Part shown: positions 1 to 13,164 of the stretch, piece by piece
Layout of the letters: every line of letters starts with the position of its first letter
Position numbering within the stretch: position 1 is the first letter of the stretch
Source: Nemertoderma westbladi
Taxonomy: Eukaryota > Xenacoelomorpha > Nemertodermatida > Nemertodermatidae
Length of the DNA: 64,000 bases
Assembly: GCA_032718475.1 (NCBI GenBank)
Contig: JAUCBJ010004099.1
Span: 1 to 64,000, forward strand
Direction: 5' to 3'
Position numbers and translations under genes: made by a program
The notes under the pieces: model-generated
Told to the model about the DNA's origin: nothing
Databases searched by the model: none
Seen by the model: the letters and a program-made list of their open reading frames with translations, nothing else

Positions 1-673
1 AAATTGTTTGGTTTTGGCTAAAATTTGGCATATAAGTGCCTAAGATGCTATTCTACATGACAGGTCTGAAAAAAAATTTTTTCCGGTATTTAATATTAGT
101 TAATACTAGTTAACAATAAAAAAAACTTGGTTGCCCTTAAAACCCTAAGGCTTTTACAGTTTTGAACCTAATCACATGAAAGTTTTTTTATATGATAGAT
201 CAAAGATGGGGCAACATAACTATCAGGCGAAATTTTGTGAAAATAATTCTGCACCGCTAGGTGGCGCTGCAAATTTATGCTAATTTTTAGGTTTTTTATA
301 AATAGTATTAAATTTTATTAACAAAAAATTTCGAAAAGTTGCCTGATACTTTTATGCAGGGTGGCTATCTAGACACCCACAGGAAGTTTCAGACTAATTA
401 CTCAAAAATTGTAGAAGTAGTAGGGTTTTGAAGTTGACAATTTCATGAAAAAAATATTTGGAGATAATCGACCTTTCATTATACATAGTAATAGTAATTT
501 CAAAAGGATTCCCTAAATGGAAATTTACATAACTTGTAAACTAAAAGAGCTATTAAATAGCGGTTTTCAGATTTGGAAACACCATTCAATGGTGCATTAT
601 AATAGACCATAAAAAAAATTTCGACATATTTTGGACCAAAATGGTGCACCCCCCCCCCCCCCCCCCCCCCCCC
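1..673. other. AT-rich non-coding sequence ending in a poly-C run
   Basis: No open frame, repeat or RNA gene is recognised. A pure C run of about 30 nt lies at 644-673. Confidence 0.6.
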
Positions 674-1258
674 TTAAGTTCGGCTCGGGGAATGGTTAAG
701 GTGTCTTTGGTCTTGGCCTTATTGGCCTTATCAAATTGGCCTTATTGGCCTTATCAAAGCCTTTGAGGCAACTAATGCTACTGAGGTACCATCTAAGGTT
801 TCACATCTAAAGTAAGCTACAATCCCGACACCCTTGTCGCTCGCGTCACCGAATACATGGAGTTCATAAGTCTGTAGGGAGTCTACATTTGGGAAATATG
901 CTCTAGGTAAGGAGAACCTTTCTAGGTCAGGTAAGGACCATTCCCATTTCCACCAGTCTTCTAGTAGTGTCCCTGTCAAGGGGTCGTCCCAACTGTCGTT
1001 TTCCCTGCACATACGCTGAACGAGGTCTCGGGCTAATAGAATAACTGGGCTAATAAAGCCGAGGGGGTCGAAATAAGTGCTGAATATGTTAAGGCAAATA
1101 CGCTTAGCTTTTTCTTAGCTTTTTCTTAGCTTGACTTTAAACACCATGGTATCACTTTCAGTCAACCAACGGAGCCCTAATGTCTTAGTTTCAGGCAGAT
1201 TGTCCTTATTTAAGTCGAGCTCTGTATCGCCACGCTCTGCGGGAGGTATGGCCTTCAG
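674..1258 (-). mobile_element. BEL/Pao retrotransposon remnant (end of RT and peptidase_A17/RNase H-like region)
   Basis: Minus-strand translation gives EFLKAIPPAERGD, TLGLRWLTESDTMVFKV, NIFSTYFDPLGFISPV, ELHVFGDASDKGVG and KTKDTLTIPRAEL. The DPLGF-SPV and ELHVFGDASxxxxG motifs are diagnostic of BEL/Pao polyproteins. It is truncated at both ends: the 21-bp array replaces upstream RT sequence, and a poly-C run follows at 644-673. There is a short internal tandem duplication (AAGGCCAATAAGG) at about 720-755. Decayed and non-functional. Confidence 0.85.
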
Positions 1259-1267
1259 GAACTCCCT

Positions 1268-2502
1268 TTCTCACCCAGTGCAGTAGATTTCTCACCCAGT
1301 ACAGTAGATTTCTCACCCAATGCAGTCGATTTCTCACCCAGTACAGTAGATTTCTCACCCAATGCAGTCGATTTCTCACCCAATGCTGTAGATTTCTCAC
1401 CCAGTGCAGTCGATTTCTCACCCAGTACAGTAGATTTCTCCCCCAGTGCAGTAGATTTCTCACCCAGTGCAGTCGATTTCTCACCCAGTACAGTAGATTT
1501 CTCCCCCAGTGCAGTATATTTCTCACCCAGTACAGTAGATTTCTCACCCAATGCAGTCGATTTCTCCCCCAGTGCAGTCGATTTCTCACCCAGTACAGTA
1601 GATTTCTCCCCCAGTGCAGTAGATTTCTCACCCAGTGCAGTCGATTTCTCACCCAGTACAGTAGATTTCTCCCCCAGTGCAGTAGATTTCTCACCCGGTA
1701 CAGTAGATTTCTCACCCAATGCAGTCGATTTCTCCCCCAGTGCAGTATATTTCTCACCCAGTACAGTAGATTTCTCACCCAATGCAGTCGATTTCTCACC
1801 CAATGCAGTAGATTTTTCACCCAATGCAGTCGATTTCTCACCCAATACAGTAAATTTCTCACCCATTGCAGTAGATTTCTCACCCAGTGCAGTACATTTC
1901 TCACCCAGTACAGTAGATTTCTCCCCCAGTGCAGTAGATTTCTCACCCAGTACGGTAGATTTATCACCCTATGCAGTAGATTTCTCACCCAGTACAGTAG
2001 ATTTCTCACCCAGTGCAGTAGATTTCTCACCCAGTACAGTAGATTTCTCCCCCAGTGCAGAAGATTTCTCACACCAGTACAGTAGATTTCTCACCCAATG
2101 CAGTCGATTTCTCCCCCAGTGCAGTAGATTTCTCACCCAGTACAGTAGACTTCTCACTCAGTGTAGCAGATTTCTCACCCAGTGTCGTAGATTTCTCACG
2201 CAGTACAGGAAATTTCTCACCCAATGCAGTCGATTTCTCACCTCACAGTAGATTTCTCACCCAGTGCAGTAGACTTCTCACTCAGTGTAGCAGATTTCTC
2301 ACCCAGTGTCGTAGATTTCTCACGCAGTACAGGAAATTTCTCACCCAATGCAGTCGATTTCTCACCTAGTGCAGTAGATTTCTCACCCATTGCAGTCGAT
2401 TTCTCACCCAGTGCAGTAGATTTCTCACCCAGTACAGTACATTTCTCACCCAATGCAGTAGATTTCTCACCCAATTCAGTAGATTTCTCACCCACAGTGT
2501 CG
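1268..2502. repeat. 21-bp minisatellite
   Basis: About 58 units of GATTTCTCACCCAGTGCAGTA with variants. A minus-strand frame encodes repeats of LGEKSTA; another encodes YWVRNLLH. One edge lies inside BEL/Pao coding sequence (at about 1260) and the other in sequence of unknown origin (at about 2505). Each unit reads GG/GTGAGA on the minus strand. Confidence 0.94.
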
Positions 2503-3127
2503 TATTTTGAGTTCTTTGTAAACTTGATGCTAAATCCAGTAGAACCCCAGATGGGTTCCCAAGTTATATTTTCGCTAAGATGCTCCTGCTCAGGTTTTAG
2601 ATTGCCTCGGTACCAATACTGTATAAACATGTTCTCTGTATATTTTTTATTCATAACATAAAAAAGAATGAAACCGACACAGAAGCGACTGACAGTTATA
2701 AAATGAACAAACAATACCGGTAGGTAAAGTTATTGGATCGACTTATAATGACTGCGTTATCGAAAAATGGGAGCATATTAAACTAAGCAAGCAAAGCAAA
2801 AGCAAACAGTCGGCCGAAGCCGGAGGCGACCCGAAGGCTCCTCTTTCGATAGCTGCTACCCGAGGGTAGGGGTGGGCGCTACTCCTATCCCAAGATTTGC
2901 TCCCAGTTATTTAACTGGTACTCATTTATTAAACTTTATCTTTATTTTTTTTATGATATTAAACTATGGGCTAAAATAAAGTAAAATAAAAAACAGTACG
3001 TAGATTCCATTATAACCCCCCCCCCCCACCCCTCCTCTATATAATGACAAGTAATCAGTTGTACGTAAAAATAGCTGTGCACTGCACAGTAGCCGTTAAT
3101 CCAATGAAATAAAATTTATACAAATAG
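2503..3127. other. Unassigned sequence with a short minus-strand open frame
   Basis: A minus-strand frame at 2714-2505 (NKKYTENMFIQYWYRG..., TWEPIWGSTGFSIKFTKN) runs into the 21-bp array. It may be a remnant of a coding exon or retroelement; I do not recognise it. The rest is AT-rich with a short C run at 3017-3027. Confidence 0.4.
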
Positions 3128-4045
3128 TCCTCCAGGGAGACACACTTCCACCATTCTTGTTCATAATTGTGGTTGACTATGTTCTACGTATGTCCGTAGA
3201 TCATCATAATGATGATGGGGTGATGATAACTACACCTACTGGCTCCAGAAGTCGAGGAAATCCTGCCAAGTACCTAACTGATCTAGACTTTGCTGATGAC
3301 TTAGGAGTACTCTCAGAATCACTAGAGGGAGCAAAAACGGCTCCTCAGCTCATCCACAATTTTGACAGTTAACTTTGAAAGTCCTCATCAAGTCTCTGAT
3401 CGGATGAGCATAAGCTCAAAAGATGGTATGTTTGAGCATGTGGACGACTTCTGTTACCTGGGATCATGGATCCGGAAGTCAGATGAGGACCTTCGAATAC
3501 GTAAGGGAAAAAGCTTGGGCAGCCTTGAATAGGCTTTCCAGGATTTGGAAATCACCGAGAATTAATCGGAAGCTTAAGGTCCGATTATTTGGAGCAGCAG
3601 TAGTTCCAGTACTCCTATATGGGAGTCCATGCTGGGCTCTAACTGCTGAGGACACCAAATCTCTGGATGGCACATTCACAAGAATGCTACGTCGGGTACA
3701 CTGTGTCGAGAACAATGAACACATCACCAACCGGACACTATAACATTGGCCTTGGCCTTGAAGATGCGGAACTGGAACCGAAACTGAAGGACACTGGCCT
3801 TGAAGATGCGGATAATCTCAAGCCATGGTAGATAAGGAGTTGTGACGGTGCAACTTTTTTGATGGTATAGCAAAGGTTTTATCAGAGACTCGCTATCAGA
3901 GACTTTGTTAATAAGCCGACATAGCATTCTTTAATGCATGCTGGATTGGACTTGCCAATTGTGGATTGTATGGTGGTGGCAAAATATTTGGATTAGGGGG
4001 CATCATCTCAATGTGCAGCTTCTCAATGCAGCAGGCCGATTATAG
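3128..4045 (+). mobile_element. LINE fragment (RT C-terminal part to 3' end)
   Basis: Plus-strand translation: VLQGDT, FLFIIVVDYVLR, YLTDLDFADDLGVLSES, then after a frame break VNFESPHQVSDRMS and WAALNRLSRIWKSPRINRK. The FADD motif is the RT catalytic box (YxDD equivalent). It lacks the 5' two thirds and has an internal deletion near 3350, with a decayed 3' end near AATGCAGCAGGCCGATT. It is the same family as the copies at 18.5, 24 and 48 kb. Confidence 0.85.
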
Positions 4046-4509
4046 ATAGAGAATATCACTACCGTACAGTAAGGCCTACACGTTCGTGAGGCCAAGACTA
4101 TAGACTCAGTTTTAAGACAGACATTAAAATTGAGCTATTCTATTCCAAAATCTACCTAAATCAGGACTATAAATAGATACTCCGGGTTGGGGATTGTAAA
4201 TCCCACTGGGGGGCGGTTGTGTGACAAATCCCTCTGGGTGGGGGGAAGGGAAGCTCGATTTAAAAAAAAACATAAATATTCTCAATACTGGCATTAATAC
4301 AATAATTTATTCTAAATATTTCACGAAACTTTAAACATTTGGCAGATATACGATAAATAGTACAGTAAGAACGAAGGAAAGCTACTAAAATAATAATACT
4401 AGGTATGCCAATAACACTACTGTACGGTACGGTACGGTACAGTACACAGTACAGTACAGTACATACTTGATAATGAAACTAACTGCACCAAAACCTAGAA
4501 TATTTTAGA
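4046..4509. other. Non-coding, short GGTAC/AGTAC repeat
   Basis: Contains a small GTACG/GTACA microsatellite at about 4424-4464. Nothing else is recognised. Confidence 0.6.
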
Positions 4510-5721
4510 CATTTTGTATTAATATTCGCTAGAATTAATTCGTGTGCTGTAATAATTTATTTTCGCTGCAATTAAATTATTTGTGATATAGAAATAAATT
4601 TGTGCTGTAAACAATTATTTTGTGATATAAACTGACCAATAGGGAATTAATTTACGGTAGAAAGACACTATTTGTGATAAATACTGACCAAAGGGGAATT
4701 TATTTGCGATAGAAACTTTCACCAGGAGATAACTGGTAGTCGTCTATCGGTACCGGTAACTTACAAATTTGAGGCTCGCGTTTTCTTGTGATTATATGGC
4801 TGAGTTAGATAATAGCCATATGACTGTCAAATTTGTTGATTCACTTCGAGGTTAGTGATTGTGAGCGGATTTTAGCTGGTACCGGTATAGATACAATAAA
4901 TTTTGAACAGGATATGAAAGCAAACTTATACTTATACAGGGGAATATGAATTGTTATCAGAATTGGGATGAACGGAGTTGGATACCAGGATAGGATTTGA
5001 ATCAGTGCCAGTTTCTGGTATCACATCACTATCTGAAATTAATTGACTCCCAATCCCGTGTACATAAACGTAAATTGATTTGTGGGGGTATGTTGCTTTT
5101 AAGGTCTGACCTTTTAATTGTATATTTGAGGCCACAGACCATGGGAAAACGGACTTGTTATGAACTTTAACGAATGAAAAAGCCGTCTTTTCACATATGG
5201 GAGGAGATGATATTGTATTGCCTTACACGATGTTTAATAACTCCCTCTTTATTAACTTTAGTTGCATCGCTTCTCAAAACAACCAAATCTTCAGTAATAT
5301 CTGGATGTCCAGAAGACGACCTTGGACGTGCAGACCGGCCAACTGTAGATGTACTGTAGAGCGACGAGTAACGTTTCCGGTAAACCCCGCTCTGCTGTTA
5401 TACGGAGTAAACGATGCATTTAATTATGCTATGAGTTCACTAGACCAGGATGGCCTAGTTCTTAACGCTACATCCGTGTCCGGGGTGACAAACTGCAACT
5501 GTTTATGGTTAGAGGGCACCTTATGCCACTGTGGATCTACATTGGCAGTAGTATTTAGTGTTGCCCGCAGAACTTGTTGTATTTCCCATTGGTCAATTTT
5601 ATCACAAAATAATTGTTTACAACACAAATTTATTTCTATATCACAGATAATAAATTTAATTGCAGCGAAAATAAATTATTACAGAACACAAATTAATTCT
5701 AGCGAATATTAATACAAAATG
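4510..5721. mobile_element. Foldback/inverted-repeat element
   Basis: The left arm (about 4510-4665) begins CATTTTGTATTAATATTCGC; the right arm (about 5575-5721) is its reverse complement with small indels, down to a segment around TTGACCAATGGGAAAT. Arms of about 150 nt flank about 900 nt. An open frame of 171 codons inside (plus strand, 5197-5712) has no recognised domain and overlaps the right arm. It is probably a non-autonomous DNA transposon or foldback element. Confidence 0.7.
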
Positions 5722-6174
5722 TATGCCATACTAGAATGGAAATATTATATTATATCACTCACTCCCTCCCATCCGCATCCAATACGACTAAAAGCTTAGG
5801 GAACTTTATATGACGATTCGTAAGGTCGACTGGCACAAATTATTTCAAAATATCTAAAGAATTTTACAGGAGATACTGTACTTATGGCAAAATGCGATAA
5901 GTATATTGCATCAAAACACTTTACGGGTCAAAATTTATTTAAAAATATAAGGCGTCGAATGAGAATATAATGGTTTGGATATGGCCATTTTACAATAGTG
6001 TTTGGAATTGTTCAGTATAAAATAATTACTGTGGTAGTAAGAAGGTTGCCCGAATAGTGTAACAGGTGGTCGGTCATGCGTAGTTTCCTAAGGTGTGCTA
6101 TTCAGTATTCACCAACAAACTAGTGCGGATATCTGCTATGCTGAAGTCAACGCTGCTGCAAAGAGCATTTCGAC
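5722..6174. other. Non-coding, nothing recognised
   Basis: AT-rich sequence between the foldback element and a LINE 3' fragment. No supported feature. Confidence 0.6.
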
Positions 6175-6392
6175 CAATCGTGGGAATGGATTGTGTCTCC
6201 CTGGGGCAGGGTGGACATCCCATGACTTTCTTGAGACCACTCTTAACTGGCCTTGATGGCGGATGATTACGCGAAAATAATGGGGGATAGGGAGTTGTGG
6301 CGGCGAAATTTTGTCAATAAGTCAGCATATCATCTCAATGTGAGGCTACAAACAATGCAGCAGGCCGATTAGTAGTTGTAGTAGCAGCAGAC
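6175..6392 (+). mobile_element. LINE 3' terminal fragment
   Basis: A degenerate match on the plus strand to the last part of the same LINE: GGxHPMTFL followed by GDRELWRRNFV-like sequence with frame breaks, then AATGCAGCAGGCCGATTAG and a TAG/TTG-rich tail. The 41-bp array begins about 34 nt later. Confidence 0.75.
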
Positions 6393-6423
6393 ATGTCACT
6401 TTGGTCCATATACAAAAAGACAA

Positions 6424-9372
6424 CGGACTACTCCATTCACATTCATGGCACCTTGTTACTACAACCGACTACTCCATTCACAATCATGGCACCTTGTTAC
6501 TACAACCGACAACTCCATTCACATTCATGGCACCTTGTTACTACAACCGACAACTCCATTCACATTCATGGAACCTTGTTACTACAACCGACAACTCCAT
6601 TCACATTCATGGCACCTTGTTACTACAACCGACTACTCCATTCACATTCATGGCACCTTGTTACTACAACCGACTACTCCATTCACATTCATGGCACCTT
6701 GTTACTACAACCGACTACTCCATTCACATTCATGGCACCTTGTTACTACAACCGACTACTCCATTCACATTCATGGCACCTTGTTACTACAACCGACTAC
6801 TCCATTCACATTCATGGCACCTTGTTACTACAACCGACTACTCCATTCACATTCATGGCACCTTGTTACTACAACCGACTACTCCATTCACATTCATGGC
6901 ACCTTGTTACTACAACCGACTACTCCATTCACATTCATGGCACCTTGTTACCACAACCGACTACTCCATTCACATTCATAGCACCTTGTTACTACAACCG
7001 ACAACTCCATTCACATTGATGGCACCTTGTTACTACAACCGACTACTCCATTCACATTCATGGCACCTTGTTACTACAACCGACTACTCCATTCACATTC
7101 ATGGCACCTTGTTACTACAACCGACTACTCCATTCACATTCATGGCACCTTGTTACTACAACCGACTACTCCATTCACATTCATGGCACCTTGTTACCAC
7201 AACCGACTACTCCATTCACATTCATAGCACCTTGTTACTACAACCGACAACTCCATTCACATTGATGGCACCTTGTTACTACAACCGACTACTCCATTCA
7301 CATTCATGGCACCTTGTTACTACAACCGACTACTCCATTCACATTCATGGCACCTTGTTACTACAACCGACAACTCCATTCACATTCATGGAACCTTGTT
7401 ACTACAACCGACAACTCCATTCACATTCATGGCACCTTGTTACTACAACCGACTACTCCATTCACATTCATGGCACCTTGTTACTACAACCGACTACTCC
7501 ATTCACATTCATGGCACCTTGTTACTACAACCGACTACTCCATTCACATTCATGGCACCTTGTTACTACAACCGACTACTCCATTCACATTCATGGCACC
7601 TTGTTACTACAACCGACTACTCCATTCACATTCATGGCACCTTGTTACTACAACCGACTACTCCATTCACATTCATGGCACCTTGTTACTACAACCGACT
7701 ACTCCATTCACATTCATGGCACCTTGTTACTACAACCGACTACTCCATTCACATTCATGGCACCTTGTTACCACAACCGACTACTCCATTCACATTCATA
7801 GCACCTTGTTACTACAACCGACAACTCCATTCACATTGATGGCACCTTGTTACTACAACCGACTACTCCATTCACATTCATGGCACCTTGTTACTACAAC
7901 CGACTACTCCATTCACATTCATGGCACCTTGTTACTACAACCGACTACTCCATTCACATTCATGGCACCTTGTTACTACAACCGACTACTCCATTCACAT
8001 TCATGGCACCTTGTTACCACAACCGACTACTCCATTCACATTCATAGCACCTTGTTACTACAACCGACAACTCCATTCACATTCATGGCACCTTGTTACT
8101 ACAACCGACTACTCCATTCACATTCATGGCACCTTGTTACTACAACCGACTACTCCATTCACATTCATGGCACCTTGTTACTACAACCGACTACTCCATT
8201 CACATTCATGGCACCTTGTTACTACAACCGACTACTCCATTCACATTCATGGCACCTTGTTACTACAACCGACAACTCCATTCACATTCATGGCACCTTG
8301 TTACTACAACCGACTACTCCATTCACATTCATGGCACCTTGTTACTACAACCGACTACTCCATTCACATTCATGGCACCTTGTTACTACAACCGACTACT
8401 CCATTCACATTCATGGCACCTTGTTACCACAACCGACTACTCCATTCACATTCATGGCACCTTGTTACTACAACCGACTACTCCATTCACATTCATGGCA
8501 CCTTGTTACTACAACCGACTACTCCATTCACATTCATGGCACCTTGTTACTACAACCGACTACTCCATTCACATTCATGGCACCTTGTTACTACAACCGA
8601 CTACTCCATTCACATTCATGGCACCTTGTTACTACAACCGACTACTCCATTCACATTCATGGCACCTTGTTACTACAACCGACTACTCCATTCACATTCA
8701 TGGCACCTTGTTACTACAACCGACTACTCCATTCACATTCATGGCACCTTGTTACCACAACCGACTACTCCATTCACATTCATGGCACCTTGTTACTACA
8801 ACCGACTACTCCATTCACATTCATGGCACCTTGTTACTACAACCGACTACTCCATTCACATTCATGGCACCTTGTTACTACAACCGACTACTCCATTCAC
8901 ATTCATGGCACCTTGTTACTACAACCGACTACTCCATTCACATTCATGGCACCTTGTTACTACAACCGACTACTCCATTCACATTCATGGCACCTTGTTA
9001 CTACAACCGACAACTCCATTCACATTCATGGCACCTTGTTACTACAACCGACTACTCCATTCACATTCATGGCACCTTGTTACTACAACCGACTACTCCA
9101 TTCACATTCATGGCACCTTGTTACTACAACCGACTACTCCATTCACATTCATGGCACCTTGTAACCACAACCGACTACTCCATTCACATTCATGGCACCT
9201 TGTTACTACAACCGACAACTCCATTCACATTCATGGCACCTTGTTACTACAACCGACTACTCCATTCACATTCATGGCACCTTGTTACCACAACCGACTA
9301 CTCCATTCACATTCATGGCACCTTGTTACCACAACCGACTACTCCATTCACATTCATGGCACCTTGTTATTA
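6424..9372. repeat. 41-bp minisatellite
   Basis: About 72 units of CCGACTACTCCATTCACATT followed by CATGGCACCTTGTTACTACAA. Variants (TTACCAC, CATTGATGG, GGAACCTT, CATAGCACC) recur in blocks, showing internal duplication. It starts about 34 nt after a LINE 3' end. The overlapping long frames are repeat artefacts. Confidence 0.96.
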
Positions 9373-10730
9373 ACACCCTTACCCAATTAGCGCTTAAGAA
9401 TTAATTCCCATCGGATAATCTAAACATCCATTGTGGTAGGCTGTTGCAAGCCTAATTGGTAACATTTTGTAACCTATTTGGTATGAAACCATCACCATAA
9501 TGTAAAATAAATATATAAAACAAATCGTCATGTCCCCCATCTACAATACAAAAGTCACAAACAAACAAATATAATTCTGAAACAGACAGACAGACAAACA
9601 GGCAGAAAATATTGAAAACAATGACCTTGCTAAAATATTATACTGCAATAGTAAATCTCGACGTATTTTTAGAAGAAAAGCACAAACATACAGCCAGGTT
9701 AAAGCACAAACATACAGCCAGATTAAATCTATAGATAATTATTATATACATATAAGAGAAGATAATGGCTGTAATTATAAAAAAAATGTAGTTAATAATA
9801 TATAATCATAATTTTAAGTATATAATATTGGTATGTAAGGTACACTGAATTAGGGAAATCAATAAATAAATCACAGATAATCCTAGGCAAAAAAATATTA
9901 CCTGAAAAATAAACGTTCGGCGACAATATTTATCAAGTTGGCACCAGTAAAATTTAAATAATATTTTGTTTAAGGGGGGCGGGGGGGGATTACACCCTTC
10001 TTTAAGAAAGATTTTCACATTTTTGGTTTTATATTTGATGTAATGCAAAATTGTATGAGGATTTCAAATCTTAAACCGGCTTATAGCGAGATCTTTTTAT
10101 CGCTGTCTTTCCGTAGATAGAAATCCGTAGATTTGAAGGTGGTGAGTCCAAAAAAGTTGGTTTTGAAAAATTTGGTTAAAAATCGAGTGACTAGTGTGTA
10201 ATTTTCATATTTCGATTCCCCACGTTGGCTGAACACAACATAACATTGGTATTGAGCTACCACACGATATTAGAGCTGTCCCCCCCCCCCCCCCCCCCCC
10301 CACCCCCCCTTAAACAATCTGATCAAACATTGGTAAGTTTGTTTAGGAGTGTTTTTGAAAATTACAATATATTAAACCTGTGATATAATCCATCAGCGAG
10401 TTAATAGATTATACTATTTAAAATATGAAAACTGCTACGCTAAAATAATGCAGTCAGAATTAGAATGGTGATTATGGCCACTATAATTACTGTACTTTAT
10501 TATTATTTGTAAAATAGATAACCATTATACGGAGCTGCCTGTCTGATTTTAAATTCATTTCAATTTAGCTAGAATGAAACCCCATAGATTAGAAACACCT
10601 GTATTAATGATTACAATTAAATTCCAATTATTAAATTACATTAATTGATTTTACTTAGTTAAGTAAAAACCTTACCGGTAGTAGGTAGGTATAAAATAGT
10701 CGAAACTAAAAAGCAACTGAGACCTAATTA
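9373..10730. other. AT-rich intergenic sequence
   Basis: Low-complexity CAGACAGACAGACAAACAGG at about 9580-9603, a duplicated AAAGCACAAACATACAGCCAG at about 9677-9720 and a C run at 10279-10301. Short frames here have no recognisable products. Confidence 0.6.
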
Positions 10731-11850
10731 ATACACTGCCTGCAAAGGGGTGGTGAGTACAAAACAAAGACCCAAATAATAAAGACCAGTGCACTGCCTG
10801 CAAAGGGGTGGTGAGTACAAAACAAAGACCCAAATAATAAAGACCTGTACACTGCCTGCAAAGGGGTGGTGAGTACAAAACAAAGACACAAATAATAAAG
10901 ACCTGTACACTGCCTGCAAAGGGGTGGTGAGTACAAAACAAAAGACCCAAATAATAAAGACCAGTGCACTGCCTGCAAAGGGGTGGTGAGTACAAAACAA
11001 AGACCCAAATAATAAAGACCTGTACACTGCCTGCAAAGGGGTGGTGAGTAAAAAACAAAGACCCAAATAATAAAGACCTGTACACTGCCTGCAAAGGGGT
11101 GGTGAGTACAAAACAAAGACCCAAATAATAAAGACCTGTACACTGCCTGCAAAGGGGTGGTGAGTACAAAACAAAGACCCAAATAATAAAGACCAGTGCA
11201 CTGCCTGCAAAGGGGTGGTGAGTACAAAACAAAGACCCAAATAATAAAGACCTGTACACTGCCTGCAAAGGGGTGGTGAGTAAAAAACAAAGACCCAAAT
11301 AATAAAGACCTGTACACTGCCTGCAAAGGGGTGGTGAGTAAAAAACAAAGACCCAAATAATAAAGACCAGTGCACTGCCTGCAAAGGGGTGGTGAGTACA
11401 AAACAAAGACCCAAATAATAAAGACCAGTGCACTGCCTGCAAAGGGGTGGTGAGTACAAAACAAAGACCCAAATAATAAAGACCTGTACACTGCCTGCAA
11501 AGGGGTGGTGAGTAAAAAACAAAGACCCAAATAATAAAGACCAGTGCACTGCCTGCAAAGGGGTGGTGAGTACAAAACAAAGACCCAAATAATAATGACC
11601 AGTGCACTGCCTGCAAAGGGGTGGTGAGTAAAAAACAAAGACCCAAATAATAAAGACCTGTACACTGCCTGCAAAGGGGTGGTGAGTACAAAACAAAGAC
11701 CCAAATAATAAAGACCTGTACACTGCCTGCAAAGGGGTGGTGAGTAAAAAACAAAGACCCAAATAATAAAGACCTGTACACTGCCTGCAAAGGGGTGGTG
11801 AGTACAAAACAAAGACCCAAATAATAAAGACCTGTACACTGCCTGCAAAT
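10731..11850. repeat. 58-bp minisatellite
   Basis: About 19 units beginning CACTGCCTGCAAAGGGGTGG and followed by TGAGTACAAAACAAAGACCC. Each unit contains a consensus 5' splice site on the plus strand (GTG/GTGAGT). All three minus frames are open because the unit lacks stops; these are not genes. Confidence 0.95.
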
Positions 11851-13103
11851 GCTCTTTGGGACATAACGCTCTTTGGGACCTAATGCTCTTTGGTACCTAA
11901 CGCTCTTTTGGACCTAACGCGTTTTGGGACCTAACGCTCTTTGGTACCTAATGCTTTTTGGGACATAACGTTCTTTGGGACCTAACGCTCTTTGGTACCT
12001 AATGCTCTTTGGGACCTAACGCTCTTTGGGACATAACGCTCTTTGGGACCTAACGATCTTTGGGACATAACGCTCTTTGGGACCTAACGCTCTTTGGGAC
12101 ATAACGCTCTTTGGGACCTAACGCTCTTTGGGACATAACGCTCTTTGGTACCTAATGCTTTTTGGGACATAACGTTCTTTGGGACCTAACGCTCTTTGGT
12201 ACCTAACGCTCTTTGGGACCTAACGCTCTTTGGGACATAACGCTCTTTGGGACCTAACGATCTTTGGGACATAACGCTCTTTGGGACCTAACGCTCTTTG
12301 GGACCTAACGCTCTTTGGGACATAACGCTCTTTGGGACCTATCGCTCTTTGGGACATAACGCTCTTAGGGACCTAACGATCTTTGGGACATAACGCTCTT
12401 TGGGACCTAACGCTCTTTGGGACATAACGCTCTTTGGGACCTAACGCTCTTTGGGACATAACGCTCTTTGGGACATAACGCTCTTTAGGACCTAAAGCTA
12501 TTTGGTACCTAACGCTCTTTGGGATCTAACGCTCTTTGGGACACAACGCTCTTTGGGACCTAACGCTCTTTGAGACCTAACGCTATTTAGTACCTAACGC
12601 TCTTTGGTACCTAACGCTCTTTGGTACCTAATGCTCTTTGGTACCTAATGCCCTTTGGGAAATAACGCTCTTTGGGACCTAACGCTCTTTGGGACCTAAC
12701 GCTCTTTGGGACATAACGCTCTTTGGGACCTAACGCTCTTTGGGACATAACGCTCTTTGGGACCTAAAGCTCTTTGGTACCTAACGCTCTTTGGGACCTA
12801 ACGCTCTTTGGGACATAACGCTCTTTGGGACCTAAAGCTCTTTGGTACCTAACGCTCTTTGGGACCTAACACTCTTTGGGACCTAACGCTCTTTGGGACC
12901 TAAACGCTCTTTTGGGACATAACGCTCTTTAACTGGCTCTGGGACATAACGGACCTAATGCTCTTTGGGACCTAACACTCTTTGGGACCTAACGCTCTTT
13001 GGGACCTAAACGCTCTTTTGGGACATAACGCTCTTTGGGACCTAACGCTCTTTGGGACATAACGCTCTTTGGGACCTAACGCTCTTTGGGACCTAACGCG
13101 ACT
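11851..13103. repeat. 17-bp minisatellite
   Basis: About 73 units of CTCTTTGGGACCTAACG, often alternating with CTCTTTGGGACATAACG. It directly follows the 58-bp array and ends about 40 nt before the sequence flanking the 39-bp array. Confidence 0.95.
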
Positions 13104-13164
13104 TTAACTCTTTGTTTCATACAGGTATTGAATCTTTGGTCTATGTTTTGTACTCACCCGCCTG

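Noticed and set aside
1206-2714. Possible repeat protein LGEKSTA / YWVRNLLH
   Set aside because: Two frames are open at once through a 21-bp repeat that interrupts a dead retroelement.
5197-5712. 171-codon protein inside the foldback element
   Set aside because: No domain recognised and the frame runs into the inverted-repeat arm; kept only as a note.
6393-9404. Long overlapping plus-strand open frames, up to 616 codons
   Set aside because: They are produced by a 41-bp stop-free repeat read in several frames; no non-repeat coding sequence is attached.
10672-11864. Three minus-strand frames of about 375-380 codons rich in hydrophobic residues
   Set aside because: All three frames of the same strand are open through a 58-bp repeat, which is what a stop-free repeat gives by chance.
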